From: Caulobacter sp. CCH9-E1
Lineage (GTDB): Bacteria > Pseudomonadota > Alphaproteobacteria > Caulobacterales > Caulobacteraceae
Assembly: GCF_001556515.1 (NCBI RefSeq)
Contig: NZ_LSJA01000356.1
Coordinates: 1 to 13,946, forward strand
Direction: 5' to 3'
Length of the DNA: 13,946 bases
Translations under genes and position numbers: made by a program
The notes under the pieces: generated by a model
Told to the model about the DNA's origin: nothing
Seen by the model: only the letters and a program-made list of their open reading frames with translations
Databases searched by the model: none
Shown here: positions 7,324-13,946 of the stretch, one piece after another
Layout: each line of letters starts with the position of its first letter
Numbering within the stretch: position 1 is the stretch's first letter

Positions 7324-9279
7324 ATGGCCACGGCGAAGGCCGCCCCCAAGCCCAAGAAGAAAGCCGCGCCCAAGACAGACAAGAGTCAGGCCAAGGCCCC
7401 TCCCAAGAAGACCTCTTCGCCAGAGACCCCGCCGCCGCCGAACACCGAGTCGCCGAATCCGGCCGCCGACGCCCCGCCCCTGCCCCCGTTCGACACGCTG
7501 CTGTCGCCCGAGCAGGTGAAGCTGGTCGAGACTCTCTCGGCAAACCTGGCGCGCGCGGCCGTCACCGCCCAGGGCGCGATCGCCGAGGCGGCGCTGCGCC
7601 AGGCCGATCGCCCCGCCGCCCTGACGCCCGATCCCTTCCACGTCGCCCCGGCCCTGAACGAAGTGATGACCCGCCTCGCCGCCCAGCCCGACCGGCTGAT
7701 GCGGGCGCAGGCCGACCTGTTCTCGCGCTACATGGATCTCTGGCAGTCGGCCGCTCGTCGCGCCGCCGGCGAGGAGGTCGCGCCGGTGGTCACGCCGGTC
7801 GCCGGCGACAAGCGGTTCAACGATCCCGATTGGGCGTCGAACCCGATGTTCGACATGATGAAGCAGTCCTACCTGCTGTCGTCGAACTGGCTGAACAGCC
7901 TGGTGGCCGAGGTGGACGGCGTCGATCCGGCGACCAAGCGGCGGGTCGAGTTCTTCACCAAGATGCTGACCGACGCCTTCTCGCCGTCGAACTTCCTGAT
8001 GTCGAACCCCGCCGCCCTGCGCGAGGCGGTCCAGACCCAGGGCGAGAGCATCGTCCGGGGCATGGAGAACTTCGCTGCAGACCTCGAGCGCGGGGGCGGT
8101 CAGCTGGCGATCAGCCAGACGGACCTGGCCAAGTTCAAGGTCGGCGAGAACGTCGCCACGGCCTCCGGCAAGGTCGTCTATCAGAACGACATCCTGCAGC
8201 TGCTGCAGTTCGATCCCAGCACCGAGACGGTCTGCGAGATCCCGCTGCTGATCTTCCCGCCGTGGATCAACAAGTTCTACATCCTGGACCTTCGCCCCGA
8301 TAATTCGATGATCCGCTGGCTGACCAGCCAGGGCTTCACGGTGTTCGTCGCCTCGTGGGTCAATCCGGACCGCAAGCTCGCCGACAAGACCTTCGAGGAC
8401 TACATGATCGAGGGCGTCTACGACGCCACTCAGCAGGTCATGACCCAGTGCGGCGTCGATAAGGTCAACACGGTCGGCTACTGCATCGGCGGCACCCTGC
8501 TGTCGGTCGCCCTGGCCCACATGGCGGCGCGTGGCGACAAGCGGATCAACTCGGCCACCTTCTTCGCCGCCCAGCAGGACTTCGCCGAAGCCGGCGACCT
8601 CTTGCTGTTCACCAACGAGGAATGGCTGCGCTCGATCGAGCAGCAGATGGATCTGGCCGGCGGATTCCTGCCCAGCCAGTCCATGGCCGACACCTTCAAC
8701 GCCCTGCGCGGCAACGACCTGATCTGGTCGTTCTTCGTCAGCAACTATCTGATGGGCAAGGAGCCCCGCCCCTTCGACCTCCTGTTCTGGAACGCCGACC
8801 AGACGCGGATGCCCAAGGCGCTGCACCTGTTCTATCTGCGCAATTTCTACAAGGATAACGCCCTGGCCAAGGGCGAGCTGACCCTCGGCGGCGAGCGGCT
8901 GGACCTGTCGAAGGTGAAGATTCCCATCTTCGTGCAGTCCTCCAAGGAGGACCATATCGCGCCCTATCGCAGCGTCTTCCGGGGCGCGAAGCTGTTCGGC
9001 GGGCCGGTGACGTTCATGATGGCCGGCTCGGGCCACATCGCCGGGGTGATCAACCCGCCGGGCGCCAACAAGTATCAGCACTGGATCAACGAGCAGAAAT
9101 GCGAGTCGGTCGAGGCCTGGCAGGCCGGAGCCAAGGAGTTCCCCGGGTCCTGGTGGCCCTACTGGGGCGAATGGCTGAAGGCCCGCTCCGGCGGCCAGGT
9201 TCCCGCGCGAGATCCGGCCAAGGGCAAGCTGAAGCCGCTCGAGGACGCGCCGGGCAGCTTCGTGCTGGTGAAGTCATGA
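7324..9279 (+). CDS. phaC: Class I poly(3-hydroxybutyrate) synthase PhaC
   Basis: PhaC polymerises (R)-3-hydroxybutyryl-CoA and similar short-chain monomers into polyester granules. The 651-residue protein has an N-terminal basic, Ala/Pro/Lys-rich low-complexity region (1-55). Next is the synthase N-domain (about 60-290; it contains DKRFNDPDW, 162-170, and NPMFDMMKQSYLLSSNWL, 173-190). An alpha/beta-hydrolase catalytic domain follows. The lipase-like box GYCIGG has nucleophile C387; the general-base pair is D543 in SKEDHIAPY and H571 in GSGHIAGVINPP. Length and the absence of a PhaE or PhaR partner indicate class I. The ATG at 7324 has GGAGG at ideal spacing; the open frame upstream overlaps the divergent lipoprotein and is not family-like. 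Neither phaA nor phaB is adjacent. The stop overlaps the next gene's start. Confidence 0.96.
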   Translation: MATAKAAPKPKKKAAPKTDKSQAKAPPKKTSSPETPPPPNTESPNPAADAPPLPPFDTLLSPEQVKLVETLSANLARAAVTAQGAIAEAALRQADRPAALTPDPFHVAPALNEVMTRLAAQPDRLMRAQADLFSRYMDLWQSAARRAAGEEVAPVVTPVAGDKRFNDPDWASNPMFDMMKQSYLLSSNWLNSLVAEVDGVDPATKRRVEFFTKMLTDAFSPSNFLMSNPAALREAVQTQGESIVRGMENFAADLERGGGQLAISQTDLAKFKVGENVATASGKVVYQNDILQLLQFDPSTETVCEIPLLIFPPWINKFYILDLRPDNSMIRWLTSQGFTVFVASWVNPDRKLADKTFEDYMIEGVYDATQQVMTQCGVDKVNTVGYCIGGTLLSVALAHMAARGDKRINSATFFAAQQDFAEAGDLLLFTNEEWLRSIEQQMDLAGGFLPSQSMADTFNALRGNDLIWSFFVSNYLMGKEPRPFDLLFWNADQTRMPKALHLFYLRNFYKDNALAKGELTLGGERLDLSKVKIPIFVQSSKEDHIAPYRSVFRGAKLFGGPVTFMMAGSGHIAGVINPPGANKYQHWINEQKCESVEAWQAGAKEFPGSWWPYWGEWLKARSGGQVPARDPAKGKLKPLEDAPGSFVLVKS

Positions 9280-10178
9280 GGCGGTTGCCGGCCTTGCTGA
9301 TCGCCTTGGGCGTTCTGGCGGCGACCGCGCCCGCCGACGCCCAGCGCCTCCGTGATCGGATCGCCGAACGGGCGGCCGCCCGGGCGGAGGCCAAGCTGGC
9401 CAAAACCCCGACGCCGGAAGGCCTGCTGCGCGACCTCAACGTCTCGTATGGGCCCGACAAGGCCCAGGTCTTCGATGTCTATCGTCCCAAGGCCGCCCAA
9501 GGCGCGCCAATCGTGGTGATGGCCCACGGCGGTGGGTGGCGGATCGGCGACAAGGCCATGGGCAAGGTGATCGACAACAAGGTTCCCTGGCTGGCCGGCC
9601 AAGGGTTCATCTTCGTCTCGGTGAACTATCGGATGCTGCCGAACGCCGACGTGGCGACCCAGGCGCGGGACGTCGCCCGGGCGATCGCCGCCGTTCAAGC
9701 CAAGGCCTCCGCCTGGGGCGGCGATCCGTCAAAAGTGGTGCTGATGGGCCACTCGGCCGGCGCCCATCTGGTTTCTCTGCTGGCCGCCGATCCGGCGATC
9801 GCCGCCCAGGAAGGCGCCAAGCCCTGGCTGGGCGTCGTGGCCTTGGATAGCGCGGCCATGGACGTGCCGACGATCATGAGCCAGCGCCACATGAAGCTGT
9901 ATGACGAGGCCTTCGGGAGCGATCCGGCCGTCTGGACGGCGCTCTCGCCCTTGGCGCGCATGAAAACAGCGCCCGCGCCGCTGATGATGGTGTGCTCGTC
10001 GCGCCGCGCCGATTCCTGCCCCCAGGCGCAGGCTTTGGCCGACAAGGCCAAGAGTCTTGGCGGTCAGGCGTCGGTTCTGCCGCAGGACCTCAGCCACGGC
10101 GAGATCAACGCCAAGCTCGGAGAGCCCGGCGCCTATACCGACGCCGTCGGCCGGTTCCTCGCGTCCGTGATCCGCTGA
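9276..10178 (+). CDS. Exported alpha/beta hydrolase (esterase/lipase family)
   Basis: This is a 300-residue hydrolase with a cleavable signal peptide: MRR, a hydrophobic core to about residue 17, and APADA|Q with predicted cleavage after A22, so it should act in the periplasm or outside. The oxyanion-hole motif HGGGW (84-88) and nucleophile elbow GHSAG (158-162, S160) place it with hormone-sensitive-lipase/carboxylesterase-like enzymes. H274 in DLSHGEIN is the likely catalytic histidine; the acid may be D246. A short Ala/Arg-rich segment (24-42) precedes the domain. Its ATG overlaps the phaC TGA (ATGA), so translation is probably coupled. The substrate is unknown. The phaC link invites a guess at polyester or oligomer hydrolysis, but phaC acts in the cytoplasm and this protein is exported. 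Confidence 0.85.
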   Translation: MRRLPALLIALGVLAATAPADAQRLRDRIAERAAARAEAKLAKTPTPEGLLRDLNVSYGPDKAQVFDVYRPKAAQGAPIVVMAHGGGWRIGDKAMGKVIDNKVPWLAGQGFIFVSVNYRMLPNADVATQARDVARAIAAVQAKASAWGGDPSKVVLMGHSAGAHLVSLLAADPAIAAQEGAKPWLGVVALDSAAMDVPTIMSQRHMKLYDEAFGSDPAVWTALSPLARMKTAPAPLMMVCSSRRADSCPQAQALADKAKSLGGQASVLPQDLSHGEINAKLGEPGAYTDAVGRFLASVIR

Positions 10179-10182
10179 GTCC

Positions 10183-11148
10183 TCAGAGGCCCGCGTCCTC
10201 CTTCAGGCCCAGGGCGATATTCAGGTTCTGCACCGCCGCGCCCGAGGCGCCCTTGCCCAGGTTGTCGAGCAGGGCGACCAGGCGCGCCTGGCCGCCAGCG
10301 TCCGAGCCGAACACGAAGAGCTTCAGGCGATTGGTGCCGTTCAGGCCTTCCGGGTCCAGGGTCGTCATCGACTTGGCCTCGTCCAGCGACGCGACCTCGA
10401 CGAAGGCCTCGCCCTTGTAGTGCTTCTCGAGCACCGCGTGGATGTCGGCCAGGGACGTCGCGCCGTTCAGGGTCGAGAAGTGCAGCGGCAGCTCGACGAT
10501 CATGCCCTGGGCGTAGCGGCCCACGGCCGGCGTGAAGATCGGACGGCTCAGCAAGCCGCCGTGCTTCTGCATCTCCGGCACGTGCTTGTGGCTCAGCGAC
10601 AGGCCGTAGATGAAGTACGGCGCGCGGGTGTGGTTCGGGGCGCTTTCGTCCTCGAACTGGGCGATCATCGCCTTGCCGCCGCCGGTATAGCCCGAGACGG
10701 CGTTGTACGAGACCGGCAGCTCGGCCGGCAAAATGCCGGCGCTGACCAGCGGCCGCGTCAAGGCGATCGCGCCGGTCGGGTAGCAGCCCGGGTTCGAGAT
10801 CCGCTTGGACTTGGCGATCTTGCCCCGCTGCTCGCCATCGAGCTCGGCGAAGCCATAGGTCCAGTCCTCGGCGGTCCGGTAGGCCGTCGAGGCGTCGATG
10901 ATCACCGTGTCCGGATTGGTCACCAGCGACACGGCTTCCTTGGCCGCGTCGTCGGGCAGGCACAGGATCACCGCGTCGGCGCCGTTCAGCATCTCGGCGC
11001 GGGCGTCCAGATCCTTGCGCTTGTCCGGATCGATCGAGACCAACTGTAAGTCCGTGCGGGCCAGCAGGCGCTCGCGGATCTGCAGGCCGGTGGTGCCGGC
11101 TTCGCCGTCGATGAAGACCTTGGGGAAGACCTTGGGGGCGCTCGCCAT
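10183..11148 (-). CDS. argC: N-acetyl-gamma-glutamyl-phosphate reductase (type 2)
   Basis: ArgC reduces N-acetyl-glutamyl-phosphate to the semialdehyde with NADPH, the third step of arginine synthesis. The 321-residue protein is the short form: an N-terminal nucleotide site GEAGTTG (15-21), CLPDDAAKE (63-71), catalytic C122 in [10 protein letters not shown] (118-127), SGYTGGGK (152-159), the histidine-containing LSHKHVPE (185-192), and a C-terminal [15 protein letters not shown] (296-310). The start ATG at 11148 follows CGGAG at seven bases. An upstream in-frame ATG at 11175 would add nine residues that overlap this site and do not fit the family. The 3' end is four bases from the convergent hydrolase stop. 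It follows rpsI on the same strand, but a strong terminator lies between them, so it needs read-through or its own promoter. No other arg gene is nearby. Confidence 0.96.
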   Translation of the reverse strand: MASAPKVFPKVFIDGEAGTTGLQIRERLLARTDLQLVSIDPDKRKDLDARAEMLNGADAVILCLPDDAAKEAVSLVTNPDTVIIDASTAYRTAEDWTYGFAELDGEQRGKIAKSKRISNPGCYPTGAIALTRPLVSAGILPAELPVSYNAVSGYTGGGKAMIAQFEDESAPNHTRAPYFIYGLSLSHKHVPEMQKHGGLLSRPIFTPAVGRYAQGMIVELPLHFSTLNGATSLADIHAVLEKHYKGEAFVEVASLDEAKSMTTLDPEGLNGTNRLKLFVFGSDAGGQARLVALLDNLGKGASGAAVQNLNIALGLKEDAGL

Positions 11149-11185
11149 GGGCGGACTCCGATCCGGACAGAACAAGGAAAAAGAC

Positions 11186-11221
11186 CAAGAAAAAGGGCGC
11201 TTCGGAGACCCGAAGCGCCCT
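11186..11221 (-). terminator. Rho-independent terminator after rplM-rpsI
   Basis: A perfect 12-bp stem joins 11194-11205 to 11210-11221 with a four-base loop. On the minus strand the closing CCCT runs directly into TTTTTC, with a second T-run nine bases later. It lies 24 bases after the rpsI stop. This is a strong classical terminator for the ribosomal-protein transcript. It ends only 37 bases before the argC start. Confidence 0.9.
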
Positions 11222-11245
11222 CTTCCAAACGCGTACGAACCGCGC

Positions 11246-11719
11246 TTAGCGCTTCGAGAACTGGAAGCTGCGGCGGGCCTTGGCCTTGCCGTACTTCTTA
11301 CGCTCGACGACGCGGCTGTCGCGGGTCAGGAAGCCGTGCGGCTTCAGGACCGGGCGCAGGCCGGGCTCGTAGTAGGTCAGGGCCTTCGACAGGCCGTGAC
11401 GGATGGCGCCGGCTTGGCCCGACAGGCCCGAGCCTTCCACGGTCACGACGACGTCGAATTGACCGAGGCGATCGGTCACTTCCAGCGGCTGGGCGATCAT
11501 CATGCGCAGCACCGGACGGGCGAAATAGACTTCCTGGTCACGACCGTTGATCGTGATCGAGCCCTTGCCCGGCTTGATCCAGACGCGAGCGATCGCGTTC
11601 TTGCGCTTGCCGGTCGCGTAGGCGCGGCCTTGGGCGTCGATCTTCGGTTCGGCCGGAGCGGCAGCTTCCGGGTTGCTGGACAGGCTGGCCAGCGCGTCAA
11701 AGCCTTGAGCGTCAGTCAT
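11246..11719 (-). CDS. rpsI: 30S ribosomal protein S9
   Basis: S9 (uS9) sits in the head of the 30S subunit, and its C-terminal tail reaches the P-site tRNA. The 157-residue protein has an acidic/Ala-rich N-terminal extension of about 30 residues relative to E. coli S9. The conserved body follows from [14 protein letters not shown] (34-47), with the family signature around [19 protein letters not shown] (96-114), [24 protein letters not shown], and the conserved C-terminal SKR. The start ATG at 11719 is three bases after the rplM stop, so translational coupling is expected. A GGAG lies ten bases upstream inside rplM. Confidence 0.98.
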   Translation of the reverse strand: MTDAQGFDALASLSSNPEAAAPAEPKIDAQGRAYATGKRKNAIARVWIKPGKGSITINGRDQEVYFARPVLRMMIAQPLEVTDRLGQFDVVVTVEGSGLSGQAGAIRHGLSKALTYYEPGLRPVLKPHGFLTRDSRVVERKKYGKAKARRSFQFSKR

Positions 11720-11722
11720 AGC

Positions 11723-12196
11723 TTAGAGGCTCCGGATGTTCTTGGCGTTGCGGCCCGCGAAGTCGACGACTTCGGGGTTTTGCGCTTGGTGCGGGTGCTC
11801 GCCGTTGTTGTAGATGAGCAGGTGGGTCAGCTGCTTGCGAGCCAGCGGGCTCTCCTTGGGCAGCATGCGCTCGACAGCCTTCTCCAGGACGCGTTCCGGG
11901 AACTTGCCGCCCAGCACCTTGCGGGGGGTGGTTTCCTTGATGCCGCCCGGGTGACCGGTGTGACGGTAGTAGACCTTGTCGTCCAGCTTCTTGCCGGTGA
12001 ACTTCACCTTGTCGGCGTTGATCACGACGACGAAGTCGCCGCAGTCGACGTGCGGGGTGTAGTCAGGACGGTGCTTGCCGCGAAGACGCATGGCGATGAA
12101 CGAAGCCAGACGGCCGACAACGGCGTCCTGGGCGTCGACCACGATCCACTTCTTCTCGACCTCGGCTGGCTTCAAGGAAGCCGTGATCTTCTGCAT
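11723..12196 (-). CDS. rplM: 50S ribosomal protein L13
   Basis: L13 (uL13) is an early-assembling 50S protein. The 157-residue sequence has the expected [18 protein letters not shown] (15-32), [25 protein letters not shown] (40-64), [20 protein letters not shown] (66-85), and the signature region [21 protein letters not shown] (109-129) followed by [10 protein letters not shown]. The length fits alphaproteobacterial L13, slightly longer than E. coli (142). The ATG at 12196 has only a weak upstream GGAT, but the N-terminus fits. It is the first gene of the rplM-rpsI pair, an arrangement conserved across bacteria. Confidence 0.98.
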   Translation of the reverse strand: MQKITASLKPAEVEKKWIVVDAQDAVVGRLASFIAMRLRGKHRPDYTPHVDCGDFVVVINADKVKFTGKKLDDKVYYRHTGHPGGIKETTPRKVLGGKFPERVLEKAVERMLPKESPLARKQLTHLLIYNNGEHPHQAQNPEVVDFAGRNAKNIRSL

Positions 12197-12210
12197 GGGA
12201 TTGATCCGTA

Positions 12211-12237
12211 ATTTCTAGGCGTCCGACCCCGAGAAAT
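12211..12237 (-). promoter_or_regulatory. Hairpin in the rplM 5' leader
   Basis: Positions 12211-12219 and 12229-12237 pair over eight of nine bases (one internal mismatch) around a nine-base loop. The hairpin begins 14 bases upstream of the rplM start and falls inside the leader predicted from the promoter at 12263-12291. Ribosomal-protein operons often carry autoregulatory leader structures, and L13 leaders are known in other bacteria. Whether this is one is inference. Confidence 0.35.
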
Positions 12238-12262
12238 CCGGTTTCGTCCGTGTGAGGCGCGG

Positions 12263-12291
12263 CATTTACGGAAGGGTTCGCGCGCTGTCAA
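12263..12291 (-). promoter_or_regulatory. Predicted rplM-rpsI promoter
   Basis: On the minus strand there is a perfect consensus -35 TTGACA (complement of 12286-12291), a 17-base spacer, and a moderate -10 TAAATG (complement of 12263-12268). Transcription would begin near 12256, giving a leader of about 60 bases. The AT-rich stretch further upstream could assist RNA polymerase, although its densest part lies rather far away. Confidence 0.55.
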
Positions 12292-12302
12292 CAATCGCGA
12301 CG

Positions 12303-12420
12303 CAGAAACTTACAAAACTCAATACAAACAATACTTTAAGTAATGCGGTAATATGATACCGCAAATTCGTGCTCAAAACTGTCATGAAAGGCGTGCATAG
12401 CGCTGAACGTTACATTCTAA
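12303..12420 (+). promoter_or_regulatory. AT-rich control region upstream of the PhoX-like gene
   Basis: This stretch is far richer in A+T than the rest of the window. It holds a direct repeat CAATAC at 12320-12325 and 12329-12334. It also holds a perfect 7-bp inverted repeat TGCGGTA / TACCGCA (12344-12350 and 12357-12363) with a six-base centre, and a Pho-box-like half site CTGTCAT at 12379-12385. A degenerate second half CGTGCAT lies at 12392-12398. A possible -10 TACATT is at 12411-12416. PhoB control of a phosphatase would make sense, but only one half-site is convincing. Confidence 0.45.
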
Positions 12421-12432
12421 CAGGGGCGCTCC

Positions 12433-13833
12433 ATGACCTTTTCCCGCCGTAGCTTCCTGGGCGCGACCGCCACCAGCCTGGCCTTCACCGCCTTCTCCGC
12501 CCGCGCTCAGGACGAGGCGCTCGAGGCCGAGACCTATCTGAACGAGGTCGAAGGCTACGGCGCCCTGGTCCCCGACCCCAAGCGCATGATCGACCTCCCG
12601 CCGGGCTTCCGCTACCAGGTCATCTCCCAGGCCGGCGAGACGATGAGCGACGGCCTGCTGGTGCCCGGCAAGGCCGACGGCATGGGCTGCTTTCCCGTCG
12701 ACGCCGAGCGCGTCCTGCTGGTGCGCAACCACGAGCTTTCGGTCAGCGACATCCACAACGGCGCCTTCGGCCTTGGCGAGCGCCTGATCGACCGCATCGA
12801 CCGGTCCAAGGTCTGGGACTTCCAGAACGGCCAGCGCCCCCTGCCCGGCGGCACGACCACCCAGCTCTACAACCTCAAGACCGGCCAGACCGAGCGCCAA
12901 CACCTTTCGCTGGCGGGCACCCTCATCAACTGCTGCGGCGGCGTCACGCCCTGGGGCTCGTGGCTGACCTGCGAGGAGACGACGATCGAGGCGGGCCTGG
13001 AGGTCGGCAAGGATCACGGCTGGGTCTTCGAAGTGCCGGCCGCGCATGTCGGCCTGGTCCAGCCCGTCGCCCTGAAGGGCCTGGGCCGCTTCAAGCACGA
13101 GGCCGCCTGCATCGATCCGCGGACGGGCGTCGTCTATCTGACCGAGGACGTCGCGGACGGCCTCTTCTACCGCTTCCTGCCGAACGATCGCCGCAACCTG
13201 GCGGCGGGCGGGCGCCTGCAAGCCCTGGGACTGGCCGACGCTCCTGAAGGCGGCGACACCCGCAACCAGGAGGAAAAGACCTTCCCGATCGGCGGCTGGA
13301 GGGCCGCGCGCTGGATCGACCTGGACGGCGTCGACAACCCCCATGACGACCTGCGCCGGCGCGGCCACGCCAAGGGCGCGGCGGTCTTCTGCCGGGGCGA
13401 AGGCGTGTTCTTCGGCCAGGGCGAGCTCTATTTCGCCTGCACCGCCGGCGGCGCGGCCGGCTCGGGCCAGATCTTCCGCTACGTCCCGTCGGCCGTCGAA
13501 GGCCAGGCCGGCGAGAAGGATCAGCCCGGCAAGCTGCAGCTGTTCGTGGAAAGCCAGAACGACCGCGTGCTCGACTACGCCGACAATCTGGTGGTCGCGC
13601 CGTGGGGCCACGTGATCATCTGCGAGGACCGCTATTCGGACACCCTGCGCAACCACCTGCGCGGCGTGACGCCCCAGGGCAAGGTCTACACCCTGGCCCG
13701 CAACGTCTTCACCGGGAACTCGGAGTTCGCCGGCGCCTGCTTCTCGCCCGACGGCGGCACGCTGTTCGTCAACCTGCAGAACCCCGGCGTCACCCTGGCG
13801 ATCAGGGGCCCTTGGGCGACGGTGAAGGCCTAG
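12433..13833 (+). CDS. PhoX-like alkaline phosphatase (DUF839 family), Tat-exported
   Basis: PhoX enzymes are monomeric Ca/Fe-dependent phosphatases that release phosphate from organic esters outside the cytoplasm. The 466-residue protein starts with a twin-arginine signal SRRSFLG (4-10), a hydrophobic stretch and a likely cleavage site ARA|Q after residue 25, consistent with folded export with a metal centre. Family blocks include LLVRNHELS (95-103), GTLINCCGGVTPWGSWLTCEET (162-183), GRFKHEAACID (218-228), YLTEDVADGLFYRFLPN (235-251), DNLVVAPWGHVIICEDR (384-400) and FAGACFSPDGGTLFVN (432-447). The conserved Cys and Glu residues in these blocks are probable metal ligands. The ATG at 12433 has AGGGG six bases upstream. 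It is shorter than the largest PhoX proteins, so substrate range is uncertain. Confidence 0.85.
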   Translation: MTFSRRSFLGATATSLAFTAFSARAQDEALEAETYLNEVEGYGALVPDPKRMIDLPPGFRYQVISQAGETMSDGLLVPGKADGMGCFPVDAERVLLVRNHELSVSDIHNGAFGLGERLIDRIDRSKVWDFQNGQRPLPGGTTTQLYNLKTGQTERQHLSLAGTLINCCGGVTPWGSWLTCEETTIEAGLEVGKDHGWVFEVPAAHVGLVQPVALKGLGRFKHEAACIDPRTGVVYLTEDVADGLFYRFLPNDRRNLAAGGRLQALGLADAPEGGDTRNQEEKTFPIGGWRAARWIDLDGVDNPHDDLRRRGHAKGAAVFCRGEGVFFGQGELYFACTAGGAAGSGQIFRYVPSAVEGQAGEKDQPGKLQLFVESQNDRVLDYADNLVVAPWGHVIICEDRYSDTLRNHLRGVTPQGKVYTLARNVFTGNSEFAGACFSPDGGTLFVNLQNPGVTLAIRGPWATVKA

Positions 13834-13877
13834 CATAGTCACAGAGAGGCATCCTCACGCGATTGCTCGCTGAAGGG

Positions 13878-13946
13878 ATGGAAGGGACGCGGAGCGCCCG
13901 GGCGACGCCCGGAGGTTTGAAGTGTGTGTACCGTTTCGACGAAGCC
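13878..13946 (+). CDS. Possible start of a further gene, cut by the window edge
   Basis: After the phosphatase stop there is a Shine-Dalgarno-like GGAGG at 13911-13915. Candidate starts are GTG at 13922 (six bases downstream), GTG at 13926 in the frame that ends YRFDEA, and an in-frame ATG at 13878. The frame from 13878 stays open to the last base (23 codons). Too little is present to name a product. A 6-bp GC-rich hairpin at 13898-13912 overlaps the first bases of the ribosome site and lacks a T-run, so it is not a clear terminator. Confidence 0.25.
   Translation, partial: MEGTRSARATPGGLKCVYRFDEA

Noticed and set aside
7234..9081. Very long minus-strand frame opposite phaC that runs in phase into the lipoprotein
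   Set aside because: The phaC reading is strongly supported by catalytic motifs. The antisense translation is Arg/Gly/Leu/Val-rich with no recognisable domain. Only the last 146 codons, with their own signal sequence, look real.
12382..13842. 486-codon minus-strand frame opposite the PhoX-like gene
   Set aside because: It is a mirror of a well-supported phosphatase, with no ribosome site and no domain-like content.
13898..13912. 6-bp GC-rich hairpin after the phosphatase gene, considered as its terminator
   Set aside because: The stem is short and followed by AGGTTTGAAG without a T-tract. It overlaps a possible ribosome site.
1..13946. Search for mobile elements, phage genes, CRISPR arrays, toxin-antitoxin or defence systems
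   Set aside because: No transposase, integrase, regularly spaced repeats, or toxin/antitoxin-sized pair was seen. The tRNA at the left edge has no integrase or att-like repeat beside it in this window.

Overview
The window is about 66% G+C, with dense genes, strong third-position GC bias and long spurious antisense frames. Gene content and protein style (AlaC-type transaminase next to homoserine dehydrogenase, class I poly(3-hydroxybutyrate) synthase, short type-2 ArgC, PhoX-like phosphatase, S9 with an N-terminal extension) point to an alphaproteobacterium, most likely Caulobacter or a close relative. The genus is an inference from sequence style; no search was run.

Layout. Positions 1-52: 3' part missing of a minus-strand tRNA-Glu(UUC), with a good promoter at 74-102. 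Positions 187-6683: a five-gene minus-strand cluster, in transcription order alanine-type transaminase, homoserine dehydrogenase, class II fructose-1,6-bisphosphatase (glpX), class I fructose-1,6-bisphosphatase (fbp), recJ. The gaps are 37 to 74 bases without a strong terminator, so an operon is plausible. Positions 6793-7233: an unrecognised small lipoprotein, minus strand. Divergent from it at 7324-10178 (plus): phaC and an exported alpha/beta hydrolase, coupled by an ATGA overlap. Convergent with these, at 10183-12196 (minus): rplM-rpsI (ribosomal proteins L13 and S9), a strong rho-independent terminator, then argC. Positions 12433-13833 (plus): a Tat-exported PhoX-like phosphatase, separated from rplM by a 236-base divergent control region whose phoX-side half is strikingly AT-rich. 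The last ~110 bases may hold the start of another gene.

How it fits together. The leftward cluster links alanine/pyruvate interconversion, threonine/methionine synthesis and the gluconeogenic FBPase step, with the DNA-repair nuclease RecJ at the end. Having both unrelated FBPase families side by side is the most notable gene-content feature. phaC stores carbon as polyhydroxybutyrate; the downstream hydrolase has an unknown substrate. The right side is ordinary housekeeping plus phosphate scavenging.

I see no mobile element, CRISPR array, phage gene or defence system. This is core chromosome, and I did not find a convincing undescribed system. The points worth a second look are small-scale: hairpins at gene junctions, the AT-rich palindrome and Pho-box half-site before the phosphatase, the palindrome in the transaminase promoter region, and the histone-like N-terminus of PhaC.
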